Source: Nephromyces sp. MM_2019
Lineage: Eukaryota; Apicomplexa; Aconoidasida; Nephromycida
Length of the DNA: 10,349 nt
Direction: 5' to 3'
Assembly: GCA_015657535.1 (NCBI GenBank)
Contig: JADHZB010000403.1
Span: 1 to 10,349, forward strand
The notes beneath the pieces were generated by a model. That model saw only the letters and a list, made by a program, of their open reading frames with translations, had not been told where the DNA came from and did no database searches. Position numbers and translations under genes: made by a program. Shown here piece after piece: positions 1 to 8,480 of the stretch (positions within the stretch are counted from its first letter, which is position 1; every line of letters starts with the position of its first letter).

Positions 1-105
1 ACAGACAGACACACACAACACCTCAAGAACCTGCCTTAATGAAGCACTAGCAAAGCCTACCACTACCATACACACAGAATGAATCCCATCCCCTACCCTT
101 CTCAC
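1..105 (-). other. Probable start of ferlin intron 1, runs off window
   Basis: Read on the minus strand, the sequence after the GTGAGA donor turns TG-rich (CA-rich on the plus strand) like the introns of the SPF27 gene. It ends in a mixed CA stretch at the window edge. The frame contains no stop here, so read-through as coding cannot be excluded. The translation (VCMVVVGFASAS and onward) does not look like C2-linker sequence. Confidence 0.45.
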
Positions 106-495
106 CACATCATCAGCTGGAGAATCCGGACTATTCAACCTCACCCACTGCCTATACAGCCAGTGGTGAGTCTTCCCATAAATATAGGAAAAACTAAAGG
201 TATAAACGCCGATTATTTTGCTCTGAAAGATATACTTATGAAGCACTGCAATATGAATGATTGAGCGAGCAAACTCATCAGCTGTGAGAGTAGCTGAGAG
301 ATTGAAGCTCTCATTGAAGGAAGTAGAGGCAACCTGATTCTTCTTCATAGTTGATTTAGTGACTCCATTAACTGTAACATCTACGTAGGGATTTGGAAGA
401 ATCTCCTTATCAGTGGAGGTGTCCTTGAAGCTCAAGTTCTTTATCTCGTGAATATCTACCTTTACGCTATACTGAATCGCTCGAGAGGAAGTCAT
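106..495 (-). CDS. Ferlin-like C2-domain protein, first coding exon (partial gene)
   Basis: The minus strand is open from ATG 495-493 and encodes a C2 domain at about residues 7-120. Visible landmarks are a first beta strand (IQYSVKVDIHEIKNL), the loop 1 region (LPNPYVDVTVNG), a TxFNESFNL strand and the segment IYGKTHHWLYRQWVRL. That last pattern (IY, then H, L, R, W and L) is typical of ferlin C2 domains. Ferlins are large, C-terminally anchored proteins with several C2 domains that act in vesicle fusion; in apicomplexans they serve micronemes and rhoptries. The usual calcium-ligand aspartates are mostly absent: NPY replaces DPY, and loop 3 (VLHKYIFQSK) has no Asp, so this domain probably does not bind calcium. 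A donor GTGAGA follows residue 130 (GT at 105-104). GTAGGG a few codons later is an alternative. The frame stays open to position 1, but that part is TG-rich and probably intron. Another C2 protein remains possible. No acceptor AG lies just upstream of this ATG, so I chose it as the start. Confidence 0.7.
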
Positions 496-518
496 TGGGA
501 GATAGGGGGGGTGGGAGG

Positions 519-730
519 TGATGTTGAGAGTGTGTGGAGAGGGGGGTGATGTTGAGAGTGTGTGGAGAGGGGGGTGATGTTGAGAGTGTGTGGAGAGGGG
601 GGTGATGTTGAGAGTGTGTGGAGAGGGGGGTGATGTTGAGAGTGTGTGGAGAGGGGGGTGATGTTGAGAGTGTGTGGAGAGGGGGGTGATGTGAGAGGGT
701 GGGTGATATGAGAGTGTATGGAGAAGGGGT
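519..730. repeat. 28-bp minisatellite upstream of the ferlin ATG
   Basis: Six identical 28-bp copies run head to tail at 519-546, 547-574, 575-602, 603-630, 631-658 and 659-686. Each begins TGATGTTGAGAG and ends with a run of six G. A degenerate tail follows at 687-730 (shorter units, TGATATGAGAGTGTATGG). The array begins 24 bp upstream of the ferlin start codon, so it lies in the probable 5' leader or promoter of that gene, with the C-rich strand as the sense strand. Identity among copies implies recent expansion or homogenisation. Confidence 0.95.
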
Positions 731-1515
731 TGATTCCAGGATATTTGAGCGTAAAGGGAGAAGTTGCTAGTATGTGTGTGCTTGCTGATCATGTGATATT
801 GAAATTCGTAATGTGTACGAAATGTGTGTGCGCGAACTGTGTGTGTGCGAGGTGTGTTGAAGAAATTATTTACAGTTCTGTGTTTATGCTTTGATTGTCA
901 AGATATGCTTACTTCAGCATGAGACTACTCCTAGTTTTCTCCTGGGGCTTCTATGCACTACGCTTCAAGCAAGTTTGTGTGTGTGTAACCAACTGTCCTT
1001 GTGTGAGCACCACCTCCATCGACCTTAGCCTTATACTGATGGATTTTTTCTTCAAAGTTTTCTACCTCCGCTAATCCCACTTCAAGCTTCTACCGCTTCT
1101 ATAAACTTAAGCTTAGCTATCGTATATGCTATATGTGATATGTGTGTGCGCTACATTTGCAGGTGTTATACCTGTGAGCGTGTTACATGGTTGTGTGTGT
1201 TACTTCTTCACCATAAATCTCATTCCATCTGCAGCTTCTACGTATTTTGACTGGATTTCTTTCTTTAATCACGATTTACTCCTTTGATGCTACCTTCTCC
1301 CAAATTTCCTTCAATTAGGCCTCTTTGAGGAGGGTAAAAACTTCCCACCTTAAAGCTTCAACTCTGAGGGCAGCAAAAAGACTCGGCAGAGGCTTAAAGT
1401 AGAGAGTAAGTCAGCCTTTCTATAGGGTTGAATATTCAGTAATAGGGAAGTGGTGAAGATTCCGAAATAGATCTTTATTGTGTGTGTGTGTGTGTATGAA
1501 AATTTATGTGTTACG
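731..1515. other. Non-coding spacer, TG-rich on plus strand
   Basis: No convincing gene. Short TG runs on the plus strand recur, including an uninterrupted (TG)n tract at about 1479-1495, mixed with ordinary sequence at 880-1470. Open frames are short and end in simple sequence. The motif GCTTCTA occurs three times (near 944, 1086 and 1236), but nothing else ties these sites together. Confidence 0.5.
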
Positions 1516-1664
1516 AGCTTTCTGTTGATGTATTCCATAGTGTGTGCGTGCATCCCTCAGTCCATGTATCCCTTAGTATGTGTGCGTGCAATCCCTCAGT
1601 CGATGTATCCCTTAGTATGTGTGTGTAGCCCTCGGCCGATGCATCTCATAGCACCTTCATTTGC
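1516..1664. repeat. Degenerate 36-39-bp tandem repeat, four copies
   Basis: Four adjacent units at about 1516-1551, 1552-1590, 1591-1627 and 1628-1664. The middle two are nearly identical: both contain ATCCCTCAGTC, then GATG or CATG, then TATCCCTTAGTATGTGTG. The outer two are diverged (TTGATGTATTCCATAGTGTG and CCGATGCATCTCATAGC). The plus strand is open through the array but encodes only low-complexity Cys/Val-rich peptide, so I do not call a gene. Confidence 0.8.
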
Positions 1665-2509
1665 ATATCTAGTTGTTTATGAGAAGAAAGCTTGCACACG
1701 CGTCTTTGACTATATTTGTGTGTGTGTTACTTTGAATGTGTGTGTTCCAATGTGTTGCTGCTGTGTATGTCTTGTAGTGGCTGTGTATTCCCATTTGTTG
1801 CTTCTGTGTACGCGTTGCTTTGAGGGTGTTTTCCTGTGTTTTTCTCGATGAGGAGCCCCATATATTCTCAGTGTTTAGCCTTAAGAGCCTTCGCATATAC
1901 AACGGTAAGCTAACTACTTTTCATAAGCATCAAAGAAGTTCGGAGATTCCTTTGAGGCTTTTAATCCTAACTATTGGCATTAAAACACTAGCACATACAC
2001 ACGCATATGCATAAAAATTTACCCACACACAGGCGGCTATCCCAGCCTCATTCACAAAGAATACAGCAATGATGCTAACCAGCATTCCTCGCATACACAG
2101 GATTCTTTTCTCCTTGCTTGCACCCCTACGATATCCTTAGTCTTCAGGTAATACACACGTATTTCACTACGTGGTTAGCGTGTGTGCGTGTGTTGTGGCA
2201 TCAGCTCAACCAGAGAGTCTTACCGAGCGAATCATTGAGAAGAGAGGAGGTAAGCCGATTCACTCCACTGCCGTGTGTAGAGTAGGCAGCTTCTGAGGAG
2301 ACTGTATAATGTCGGCGCTGAGGAGATTACATTAATCTTTCTTAGGGCTGAAAATGATGGGAAAAACTCTACACAAGCTTGCACACACATTAATTGAAAT
2401 ACGCACACATAAGCTTGAACTCACACCAGCTGACTCGCATATACTTCCATATACATCAAAAGAATGTTGGTACATGCAAAGGAGCGAGCTCTAAGTAACT
2501 AATATACAC
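1665..2509. other. Non-coding spacer, TG-to-CA transition
   Basis: TG-rich on the plus strand to about 1850, then mixed sequence, then CA-rich from about 1990. The switch lies near a 15-base sequence (1950-1964) that recurs in the SPF27 3' region. Between 2040 and 2360 the composition is balanced and a few exon-like fragments with good donors can be drawn (for example 2205-2249), but none can be linked into a gene. Confidence 0.45.
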
Positions 2510-2905
2510 CCCAACACACACACTAATATGTTCCAACATATAAGCTCATACGTCCCAACACACACTGATTCGTACCAACACACAGAAGCTGATACGTCCC
2601 AACACACGCACACCTATACGTCCCAACACACACTAACATATCCCAACACACACGCACGCACTTACATTCCAACACACACGCACGCACTTACATTCCAACA
2701 CACTCACATTTACTAATATCCCAACACACAGACATTGATGTTCCAACATACACACAAGGTGATTTGTTCCAACGCACAAACAATGGCTTGTTTTAGTACA
2801 CAAACAATGGCTTGTTCCAACACACACACATACTAATACATCCCAACATTTACTGACATGTCCTGAAACTCACATACTGGCTTGTTCCAACACACAAATA
2901 CTACT
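2510..2905. repeat. Degenerate CCAACA(CA)n repeat array
   Basis: CCAACA, usually as GTCCCAACACACA or ATTCCAACACACA, recurs about 15 times at irregular spacing of roughly 15-35 bp. Two neighbouring 26-bp units near 2648-2700 are almost identical (both contain CACGCACGCACTTACATTCC). The string CACAAACAATGGCTTGTT occurs twice near 2776-2816. Peptides encoded here (His/Thr/Gln-rich on plus, Cys/Val-rich on minus) only reflect the repeat. Confidence 0.8.
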
Positions 2906-2929
2906 ACATCCTGGCACACAGACTCACAG

Positions 2930-3290
2930 CATCACAGAAGATGAAAAATTACTCAGAAGGATGAAAGTAGATCGAAAATAGTCGTGTGTGAGCGAAAATA
3001 TATATATAGAGGATGTGTCTTACACAAACGCACACAAGACATGAAAAAGTGTGTAGAATCGTCTATTTCAGCATTTTTAAATGTATACTCTTCCTCTTTA
3101 AAAACGGCCGATATTTTCAATAAAATTTTCCGACTAATCATATAGGCAAAAGTGTAAAATTTGCTGCCCAACACAGGTTTTATTAGTCTAAGAAGAGGGA
3201 GAAGAAGAAGAAGATGATGCATATAAAGAAGAAGAGGGAGAAGATTGATTTTTTTTGCAAAAGAGAATAAACTAGAGATTCTTATAGAGT
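2930..3290. other. AT-rich island between CA-rich and TG-rich blocks
   Basis: About 350 bases almost free of TG/CA repeats, with poly-A/T tracts and a GAA-rich stretch (AGAAGAAGAAGAAGATGATG near 3206). On the minus strand an 89-codon frame (2953-3222) exists, but its protein starts with a Leu run from the GAA stretch and has no recognisable domain. The island marks the flip from CA-rich to TG-rich on the plus strand, so it may be a promoter region. Confidence 0.4.
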
Positions 3291-3955
3291 TGTGTGCTTG
3301 AGAAGGTATAACAGGAAGGCGGGTTAGAGACCGTAGCGAAGGTACTAATTATGGCTTCTGATGATGTGTGTGTCTGAATTTTCCTACTAAAAATATTTGG
3401 GTCTTTACATGGGCTGTGTGTGTAGGGATGTGTGTGAGGTGGTAGATGGACACGCACACTCACAGTTGCTATGTGTCGCGGTAAGCGCTGCGGAGCTATT
3501 CAGGTGCGCCGCTATTTCAGTCGTACGATTTTATCGTATGTGTGTGTCTGTATGTGTGAGTGTGTGTTTTGCGGGTGTGTGTGAGTATTGTAGCTATTGT
3601 ATGTGCGGCGTGCGTGTGCTGTGTGCGCGTGCATCTATGGGTGTACGCGTTTGCGCGCGTGTGTGTGTGAGTCTGCACTGTGTCCGTGTGCATTGCGTTT
3701 GTGAGTGGGTATTATGTGCGTGTGTCTGCGTGTGTATTTTAAATATATGCGTTAAATATGCTTCATACGTGCGTGTTAAGTTTGTGTGTGCGCTCCTTGT
3801 ACCCTACACACCTGTTGTGTGTATATGCCATACTTCTCTCCTGTGTATGTGTGGCATACCTCCCTGCTGTGTGGGAGTTTCTTCCATTCCTGCTGTGTGT
3901 GTGTGCCACACCTGCCTACTGTGTGTGTGACACTTCTACTCTATATGTGTGTTTA
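3291..3955. repeat. TG-rich block with degenerate repeats
   Basis: Nearly continuous TG/GT-rich plus strand, with alternating purine-pyrimidine runs of Z-DNA type around 3590-3730 (GCGCGTGTGTGTGTGAG). From about 3795 to 3945 a degenerate unit of roughly 25-40 bp recurs, built on CC(A/T)GCTGTGTGTGTG followed by CCA(C/T)AC. A 177-codon plus-strand frame at 3397-3930 encodes only Val/Cys-rich low-complexity sequence, so I treat it as a repeat artefact. Confidence 0.7.
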
Positions 3956-4440
3956 TTCCAAATATCATTATCTCCGCAGCCGCAGAATACCCATTTTTTA
4001 GTGAAAATTCAACAAAAAAAGCACTGAATTCATAAAATGTAAAAGTTCCCCAAAAAATCACCGAAAAACGTATACACGTGGAGCAGGAAGAAGAAAATCT
4101 GCAGTTTCTGCCAATTTTAATGAAAGTTGAAGAGGAGAGCAAGAGATTTTTTTTATCGTAAAACTTTTAGTTTGTTGGTTATGACCGAAATCTATAGAAT
4201 ATCAATGCTTTTGCAGAGAAAACGTCTTTTTCTGAATTATCTAGAGGAAGCAGAAAGCATCAAATTAGCATGAAAATGCCAGCATTTTCGTCTGCTTGTG
4301 GTTGCAATGAGTTTAGCAAGAGGATGATGATGTAGTCAAAGCTGTTCAAGTCTTATGTGTAAATTGTGTGTGTGATAGTTGGAGGCAGATGATAGTGGTC
4401 CGTGAAACGTGTGCAGCAGTATGCTAGTTTTGGTGGTGCA
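3956..4440. other. AT-rich island, no gene recognised
   Basis: AT-rich, repeat-free sequence between the TG-rich block on its left and the CA-rich block on its right. It contains AGTTCCCCAAAAAATCA (about 4046-4062), which reappears with one change in the SPF27 upstream region. A 68-codon minus-strand frame (3936-4142) is Phe/Ser-rich with no recognisable domain. I see no gene. Confidence 0.4.
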
Positions 4441-5244
4441 GACACGCGAGAGGTATGCAGAAGATATTTAGGTGGTGCGCACACACAGGCATACCGTGGT
4501 TGGTTCACACACACAAGCACGTGCTATCGTGTTGTTGTACATCGACAAGCGGCAAAGCACACACAGTCATATGCAGACAGATACACACAGACACACATGG
4601 TGTGTGTATGTAAGGTATACGCGACGGTATGTCTATATGCTTAAACAGCCCTACGCACACGCGCATACTAGAAGTTATTGATATGTGCACGCAAAAAGTC
4701 ACACCCTCAGGGACAGAAGCTGTATGTCAACGAACAGAAGCATGGAAGCATGTCAGCTCTTCCACAGGCTCGTTGATTTACCCACACACACGTGTACACA
4801 CACTCATATACACATGCACTCAGCTAGACGCACATGATGAATACTCACACCCACACCAGCTTATACACACTCAATGTGGGCACCAGAGCCGATGCGCACA
4901 CAGAAGGACCCAAGGAAACAGACATCTTCACACATACACAGGCAAACGCACCCAGACAGACACTCATATATAGAACAAAGCACACAAACACACAGAAGCA
5001 CAGAGCTACACCGATACAGACACATGCTCCCACACACACACCGCACACACACAATAGCACACACACACACACACATACACAATAAGCGTACCTACATACA
5101 ATACACCCACGCACGCACCTACACAGCAAGCTACACACACAGCGACAAACACACAAGCACAACCATACACATCCACAAACAGCTACACACCAACCCACTC
5201 ACACACACACACCTGGCACACACACGTAACCACGTTAAAAGCTA
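4441..5244. repeat. CA-rich block on plus strand
   Basis: CACACA-type simple sequence becomes dense from about 4770, with an uninterrupted (CA)n tract near 5058-5075. Long frames exist on both strands (up to about 123 codons), but they encode only His/Thr-rich peptide on plus and Cys/Val-rich peptide on minus, as expected from (CA)n and (TG)n. No gene is supported. Confidence 0.75.
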
Positions 5245-6038
5245 ACCCGTAGATTCTCACATTCCAGTGGAAAAAGAAGATCATCGCGCCGATATTTTCT
5301 ACTTTTAGAGATGAGGAGGCACCCTCTTCGCTTTGCCTGCATTTGGAGTTTTTAAAGTTGAAGAGGCAGGAAGAAGGAGGAGGCGCTACTTTCTTCATCC
5401 TCTTCATCTTCTTCATCTTCCCTAAAAAAATTGACAAAAACACCGCTCCATTCGCGCATATAACTGCGCTAATGAATTGTGGTTTTACTGCTAAATGAGG
5501 CTCTTCTTCCTCACACACACACGCTTTCCTTCTTCTTCACACAAACGCGCTTTCACTCTTTTTCCTCATGCGTATACACTTTCTCTATTCTTCACACAAA
5601 CCCTTTCCCTCTTCTTCTTGTTTGAAAAATTGCAATTTTTGACGATAAAAACATAAATTGCATGGAATTTTTAGATAGTTCCCCACAAAATCATTATTTT
5701 TCACGCAAAAAATGTGAAAAATAGTTTTTTTTTGCGGACTTTAGTAGAATTTGAAGATATTTTGGGTTTTTTAGATTTTTGCTCTACTTTTATTTTTTTT
5801 GTGGGTTTCTGCAGCTACTTGTTCCTTAAAAGTGATGTGACTCTTTGTGCTCGAGACCCCCTTTTCATAGCTTCTTCAGCTGTGAAGATCTTAGTTCATC
5901 AGCCTTCCTTTGGTGGGCTTCACCGGGAAGGAGTACCCTCCACACTCATTGGTTGTCTTGATCGCTCCGTCCTATAAACGTCTCCCTCTTCATTCTACCC
6001 CCATCCCCCAACCCGCACTCCCTGCCTCCCCAGCAAGC
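5245..6038 (+). promoter_or_regulatory. Upstream region and 5' leader of the SPF27 gene
   Basis: About 790 bases in which CA repeats stop and the sequence becomes AT-rich (5610-5830: many poly-T and poly-A runs) after a GAA/CTT-rich part (5350-5420). It ends in a C-rich leader just before ATG 6039. An acceptor-like TTTCTGCAG lies at about 5806-5814, so a non-coding first exon with an intron is possible. An in-frame TAG at 5892-5894, with no ATG between it and 6039, bounds the coding region. I infer that promoter and transcription start lie here; no specific core element can be named. Confidence 0.5.
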
Positions 6039-8480
6039 ATGGCCTCCCTCGGGGTGGAGCGCCACTTCGATAGGGAGCTGGCTTCCTCTGCTATCGCACA
6101 CACACCAACTGACGATGATAGTCTTCAACTAACACACAGGTACGCAGCACTTACCTCACAAAGTAAACTGGTAGATAGTAAGCAGGAATCCCCCTCTTCT
6201 TCACTTCCTCTCGCTCTCCCCTATGATGAAGCTTCTGGTAAAGATACCCAGCGAAGAGCTGCGATTTCTTCAAAGAATCAGCTACTCTATCAAAACAACC
6301 CTTATCACTACCTTGTTGATGCTTTAGCTTATCTCGATCCTCTAAGCTCTGAGATTGAGCAGGCAGTGAAGCTGTTGATTGACGAAGAGATGAAGCAGAT
6401 TTTAGCGGAAGCGAAGAATCAGGGAGATGTGGGAAGCTCTGTGAAGGGTGAGGAAGAAGAAGGAAAAAACTCCGGAGATGAGGATGATACTAGGCTGATA
6501 TGCCGTAGATACCTGGATGATTCAACGTTTTCTGTGGGAGATCATTTGGATGAGCAGGGGAGTGTGTTAGGTGCAGAGTTGTTGCGGTGTTCAGAAGGTA
6601 GGGTGTTTGGGGAGGGCAGGTTTTAAGTGTGTGTTGGGGTTGATTGAAGTGCACAAGGGTTCATTAAAGTGTACGTTTTGCGTGTCTGTGTATGTGTGAG
6701 TTGGTCAAAGTGTACCAGTCTGTGGGCATTGCGTTCAAAGTATGTCTCTCTTCACTTTTGTGTGTGTGTGTCTGATTTTATCTTCAACCCAAATAGTTTC
6801 ATCACTTTTACTGCTATAATCTTTTTTTTTCTACCCTGAAATTCTGGGGGTTGATCCTGAACTCTACTGTGTGTGTGTGCGGAAAAAAAGCTTACTTTAG
6901 ACTGCTCTTTATACCTTATATGTGTTAGAATCATCATAAGCTTAAATTTAACCCCTCTACAGGTAAACTAATGCAAACCCTAGACTTCAGTTGTTATGAT
7001 GATCTTGAAGAGCCTTCTGGTTTGAAGAGCAATGATGTTGAGGCTTGGAGGAAGTATATTGAGAGGCTTCAGTGTGTGTTAGAGCATTCAAGCAACTCAA
7101 TCGTTAATTTAGAGTTGATGATTCGCTTTGCTAAGAGAGCTTGGACTGATTCTCTAGAGATCCAGGATGCTAGTAATAAGCAGTGAGTGCTTATTGTGGG
7201 TGTGTGTCGGGGGGTGTGTGTCGGGGGGTGTGTGTGGGGGTGCTGTGCGTCCGGGTGTGAGTGGGGGGGTGTATGTGTGGGTGGGAGTGAGTGAGGAAGA
7301 TGTTTATGAGAAAGATGTGTATGTGAGAGTGTGTGTCTTCGCTATCTTCACCCTCTTCAACATCTCCTATGTCTTCTTCACGTCATCTTCACCTCTTATG
7401 GCTTCTCTACTGTTTGATATTGTTTTGCAGGTTGAAGGCTGAAGTTGCTACTGTTTTGTCTGATATTGAAGCAGTCAACAAGAAGCGAAGATTAGAGCAA
7501 ATTGACTGCGGAAATTACCTGCGAAATTGGTCGAGAGAAAACGAAGAACTGATGAAGAGGTGAGCGTATATACATCCTCTCAAGTTATCTCATGTTTGCT
7601 TGTGCGTGTATGTTACCAAGGAAGGCATAGGTGTACGTACACCGGTAATTCCTGTGGAGGGTAGGTTACACCCACACTTTACTTAAGGCTAGGTTTTGCC
7701 TGTGGAGGGTAGCTAAGACACAGCACACTCTTTTCGTGAGGATTTCTTTCCTTTGCTTATACTAGTGTGTTAGGTGACTCAGCTATGATTTCTGAAGCAA
7801 GGCGAATACCAAGAACTATGTCACTGTGTACGTGTGTGTGTGTGTGTGCAGAAACAATGAAACCTCGGCTGCCTTGATTGATTTGGAAATGGAGGTGTTT
7901 AATTTGGTCAATTCATGCGAACTGCGGTAAGTTGGTTTACATACAGCTTGCTTGAGTTATATAGGGATATATAGTGTGTGGAGGTTCATCATCAGTGCTT
8001 GTTAGATTGTGTGTGTGTGGGTGGGTGCGGGTGTGTACTCTCTGTGTGCCAATATGTGTGCTTTTTGTGTGAGAATTTGTCTACTTTTTTGTGTGCGTGC
8101 ATGTGCTTGCCCATTACCACTCGGTGTATGTACACCCATTTGATCACTTATCCCTAAACTATGCGTTTTACAGTGGAGTTTTGCCGGAGAAGTATCGATC
8201 AGATGCATTGGGGTTTTCCGTCGACAGATCGGATTTGGAAGAAGAAATGATAGATGAAGATGAATCGGATGAAGCAGAGAAGGAGGAAGGATCTGAGGAA
8301 GAAGCTGAGCAAGAATCAGAAGATGAGGAAGAAATGGAGAATAAAGTGTGTGAAGAAGATGATGAAGAGGAGGAAGAGGATGATAGCCAGAGAGATACTT
8401 TGAGTGAAGCATCGGAGGCGCGTAGGCTGATGAATGAGAATAGTGAAGAGAATGATGACATGGAAGCAGAGGGTTCCTGA
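6039..8480 (+). CDS. BCAS2: Pre-mRNA-splicing factor SPF27/BCAS2 homolog (five exons)
   Basis: Coding exons are 6039-6597, 6963-7182, 7431-7559, 7852-7926 and 8174-8480, giving 429 aa. Every junction is GT-AG and keeps frame. SPF27/BCAS2 is a coiled-coil subunit of the nuclear Prp19/CDC5L (NineTeen) complex that activates the spliceosome. The family core spans residues about 89-328: YHYLVDALAYLDPL (89-102, like DALPYFD in human BCAS2), EEMKQIL (116-122), LMQTLDFSCYDDLEEPSG (189-206), then NDVEAWRKYIERL, LEHSSNSIVNLELM and AW, matching the human order NDITAW, LEH and NLELM. The basic coiled coil continues through NKKRRLEQ, ENEELMKR and LEMEVFNLV. Human BCAS2 is about 225 aa. The extra length is an 88-residue polar N-terminus, an acidic insert at about 128-175 and an acidic tail (48 of residues 329-429 are D/E). 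ATG 6039 has A at -3 and G at +4 and is the first ATG after an in-frame stop. The least certain part is the tail. Confidence 0.88.
6598..6962 (+). other. SPF27 intron 1
   Basis: Donor GAAG|GTAGGG, acceptor CCCCTCTACAG|GT, 365 bp, phase 1. TG-rich at the 5' end, with a T-rich stretch near 6820-6830. The joined codon gives ...LLRCSEGKLMQTLDF..., placing the family motif directly after the junction. Confidence 0.85.
7183..7430 (+). other. SPF27 intron 2, with G-rich repeat
   Basis: Donor AAGCA|GTGAGT, acceptor TTGTTTTGCAG|GT, 248 bp, phase 2; the junction reads NKQLKAEV. The first 100 bases hold GGTGTGTGTCGGGG-type units with G runs at 7209-7214, 7223-7228, 7236-7240, 7253-7255 and 7263-7269 on the sense strand, able in principle to form a G-quadruplex in the transcript. 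Confidence 0.85.
7560..7851 (+). other. SPF27 intron 3
   Basis: Donor AAGAG|GTGAGC, acceptor in a (GT)n tract ending TGTGCAG|AAAC, 292 bp, phase 2. There is no pyrimidine tract before the acceptor, only about 17 bases of alternating GT (7832-7848). The intron also holds a perfect 14-bp palindrome GGTGTACGTACACC (7630-7643) and a direct repeat CCTGTGGAGGGTAG (7651-7664 and 7699-7712). Confidence 0.83.
7927..8173 (+). other. SPF27 intron 4
   Basis: Donor CTGCG|GTAAGT, the closest to consensus of the four, and acceptor GCGTTTTACAG|TGG; 247 bp, phase 2. The intron is TG-rich. Without splicing the frame would stop at once (CGG TAA). Splicing restores an R codon and leads into the acidic tail exon. 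Confidence 0.83.

Noticed and set aside
1020..1104. Charged minus-strand peptide (EVENFEEKIHQYKAK) between AG and GT signals
   Set aside because: About 25 residues only, weak acceptor, no start and no neighbouring exon that joins in frame.
2205..2249. Possible plus-strand micro-exon with acceptor GGCATCAG and donor GTAAGC
   Set aside because: Good local signals, but no partner exon, no homology, and an equally good donor can be drawn on the minus strand.
2953..3222. 89-codon minus-strand frame in the AT-rich island
   Set aside because: Starts with a Leu run from a GAA/CTT repeat, has no recognisable domain, and ends in simple sequence.
3397..3930. Long plus-strand frame of 177 codons
   Set aside because: The translation is Val/Cys-rich low-complexity sequence produced by TG repeats; no domain, no leader, and the frame follows the repeat boundaries.
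4845..5245. Overlapping frames of 114-123 codons on both strands
   Set aside because: They are His/Thr-rich on one strand and Cys/Val-rich on the other, as any stop-free (CA)n/(TG)n sequence gives.
5183..5518. 111-codon minus-strand frame upstream of SPF27
   Set aside because: No ATG at its upstream end and a Lys/Met run from a CTT repeat; more likely promoter or leader sequence.
5910..6038. Upstream extension of SPF27 in the same frame
   Set aside because: Open, but there is no ATG between the TAG at 5892-5894 and ATG 6039, and the translation is Pro-rich leader-like sequence.
8002..8461. Minus-strand frames of 136 and 97 codons opposite the SPF27 last exon
   Set aside because: Their Ser- and Leu-rich translations are the complement of the acidic coding tail; the plus-strand exon is supported by splice sites and frame.
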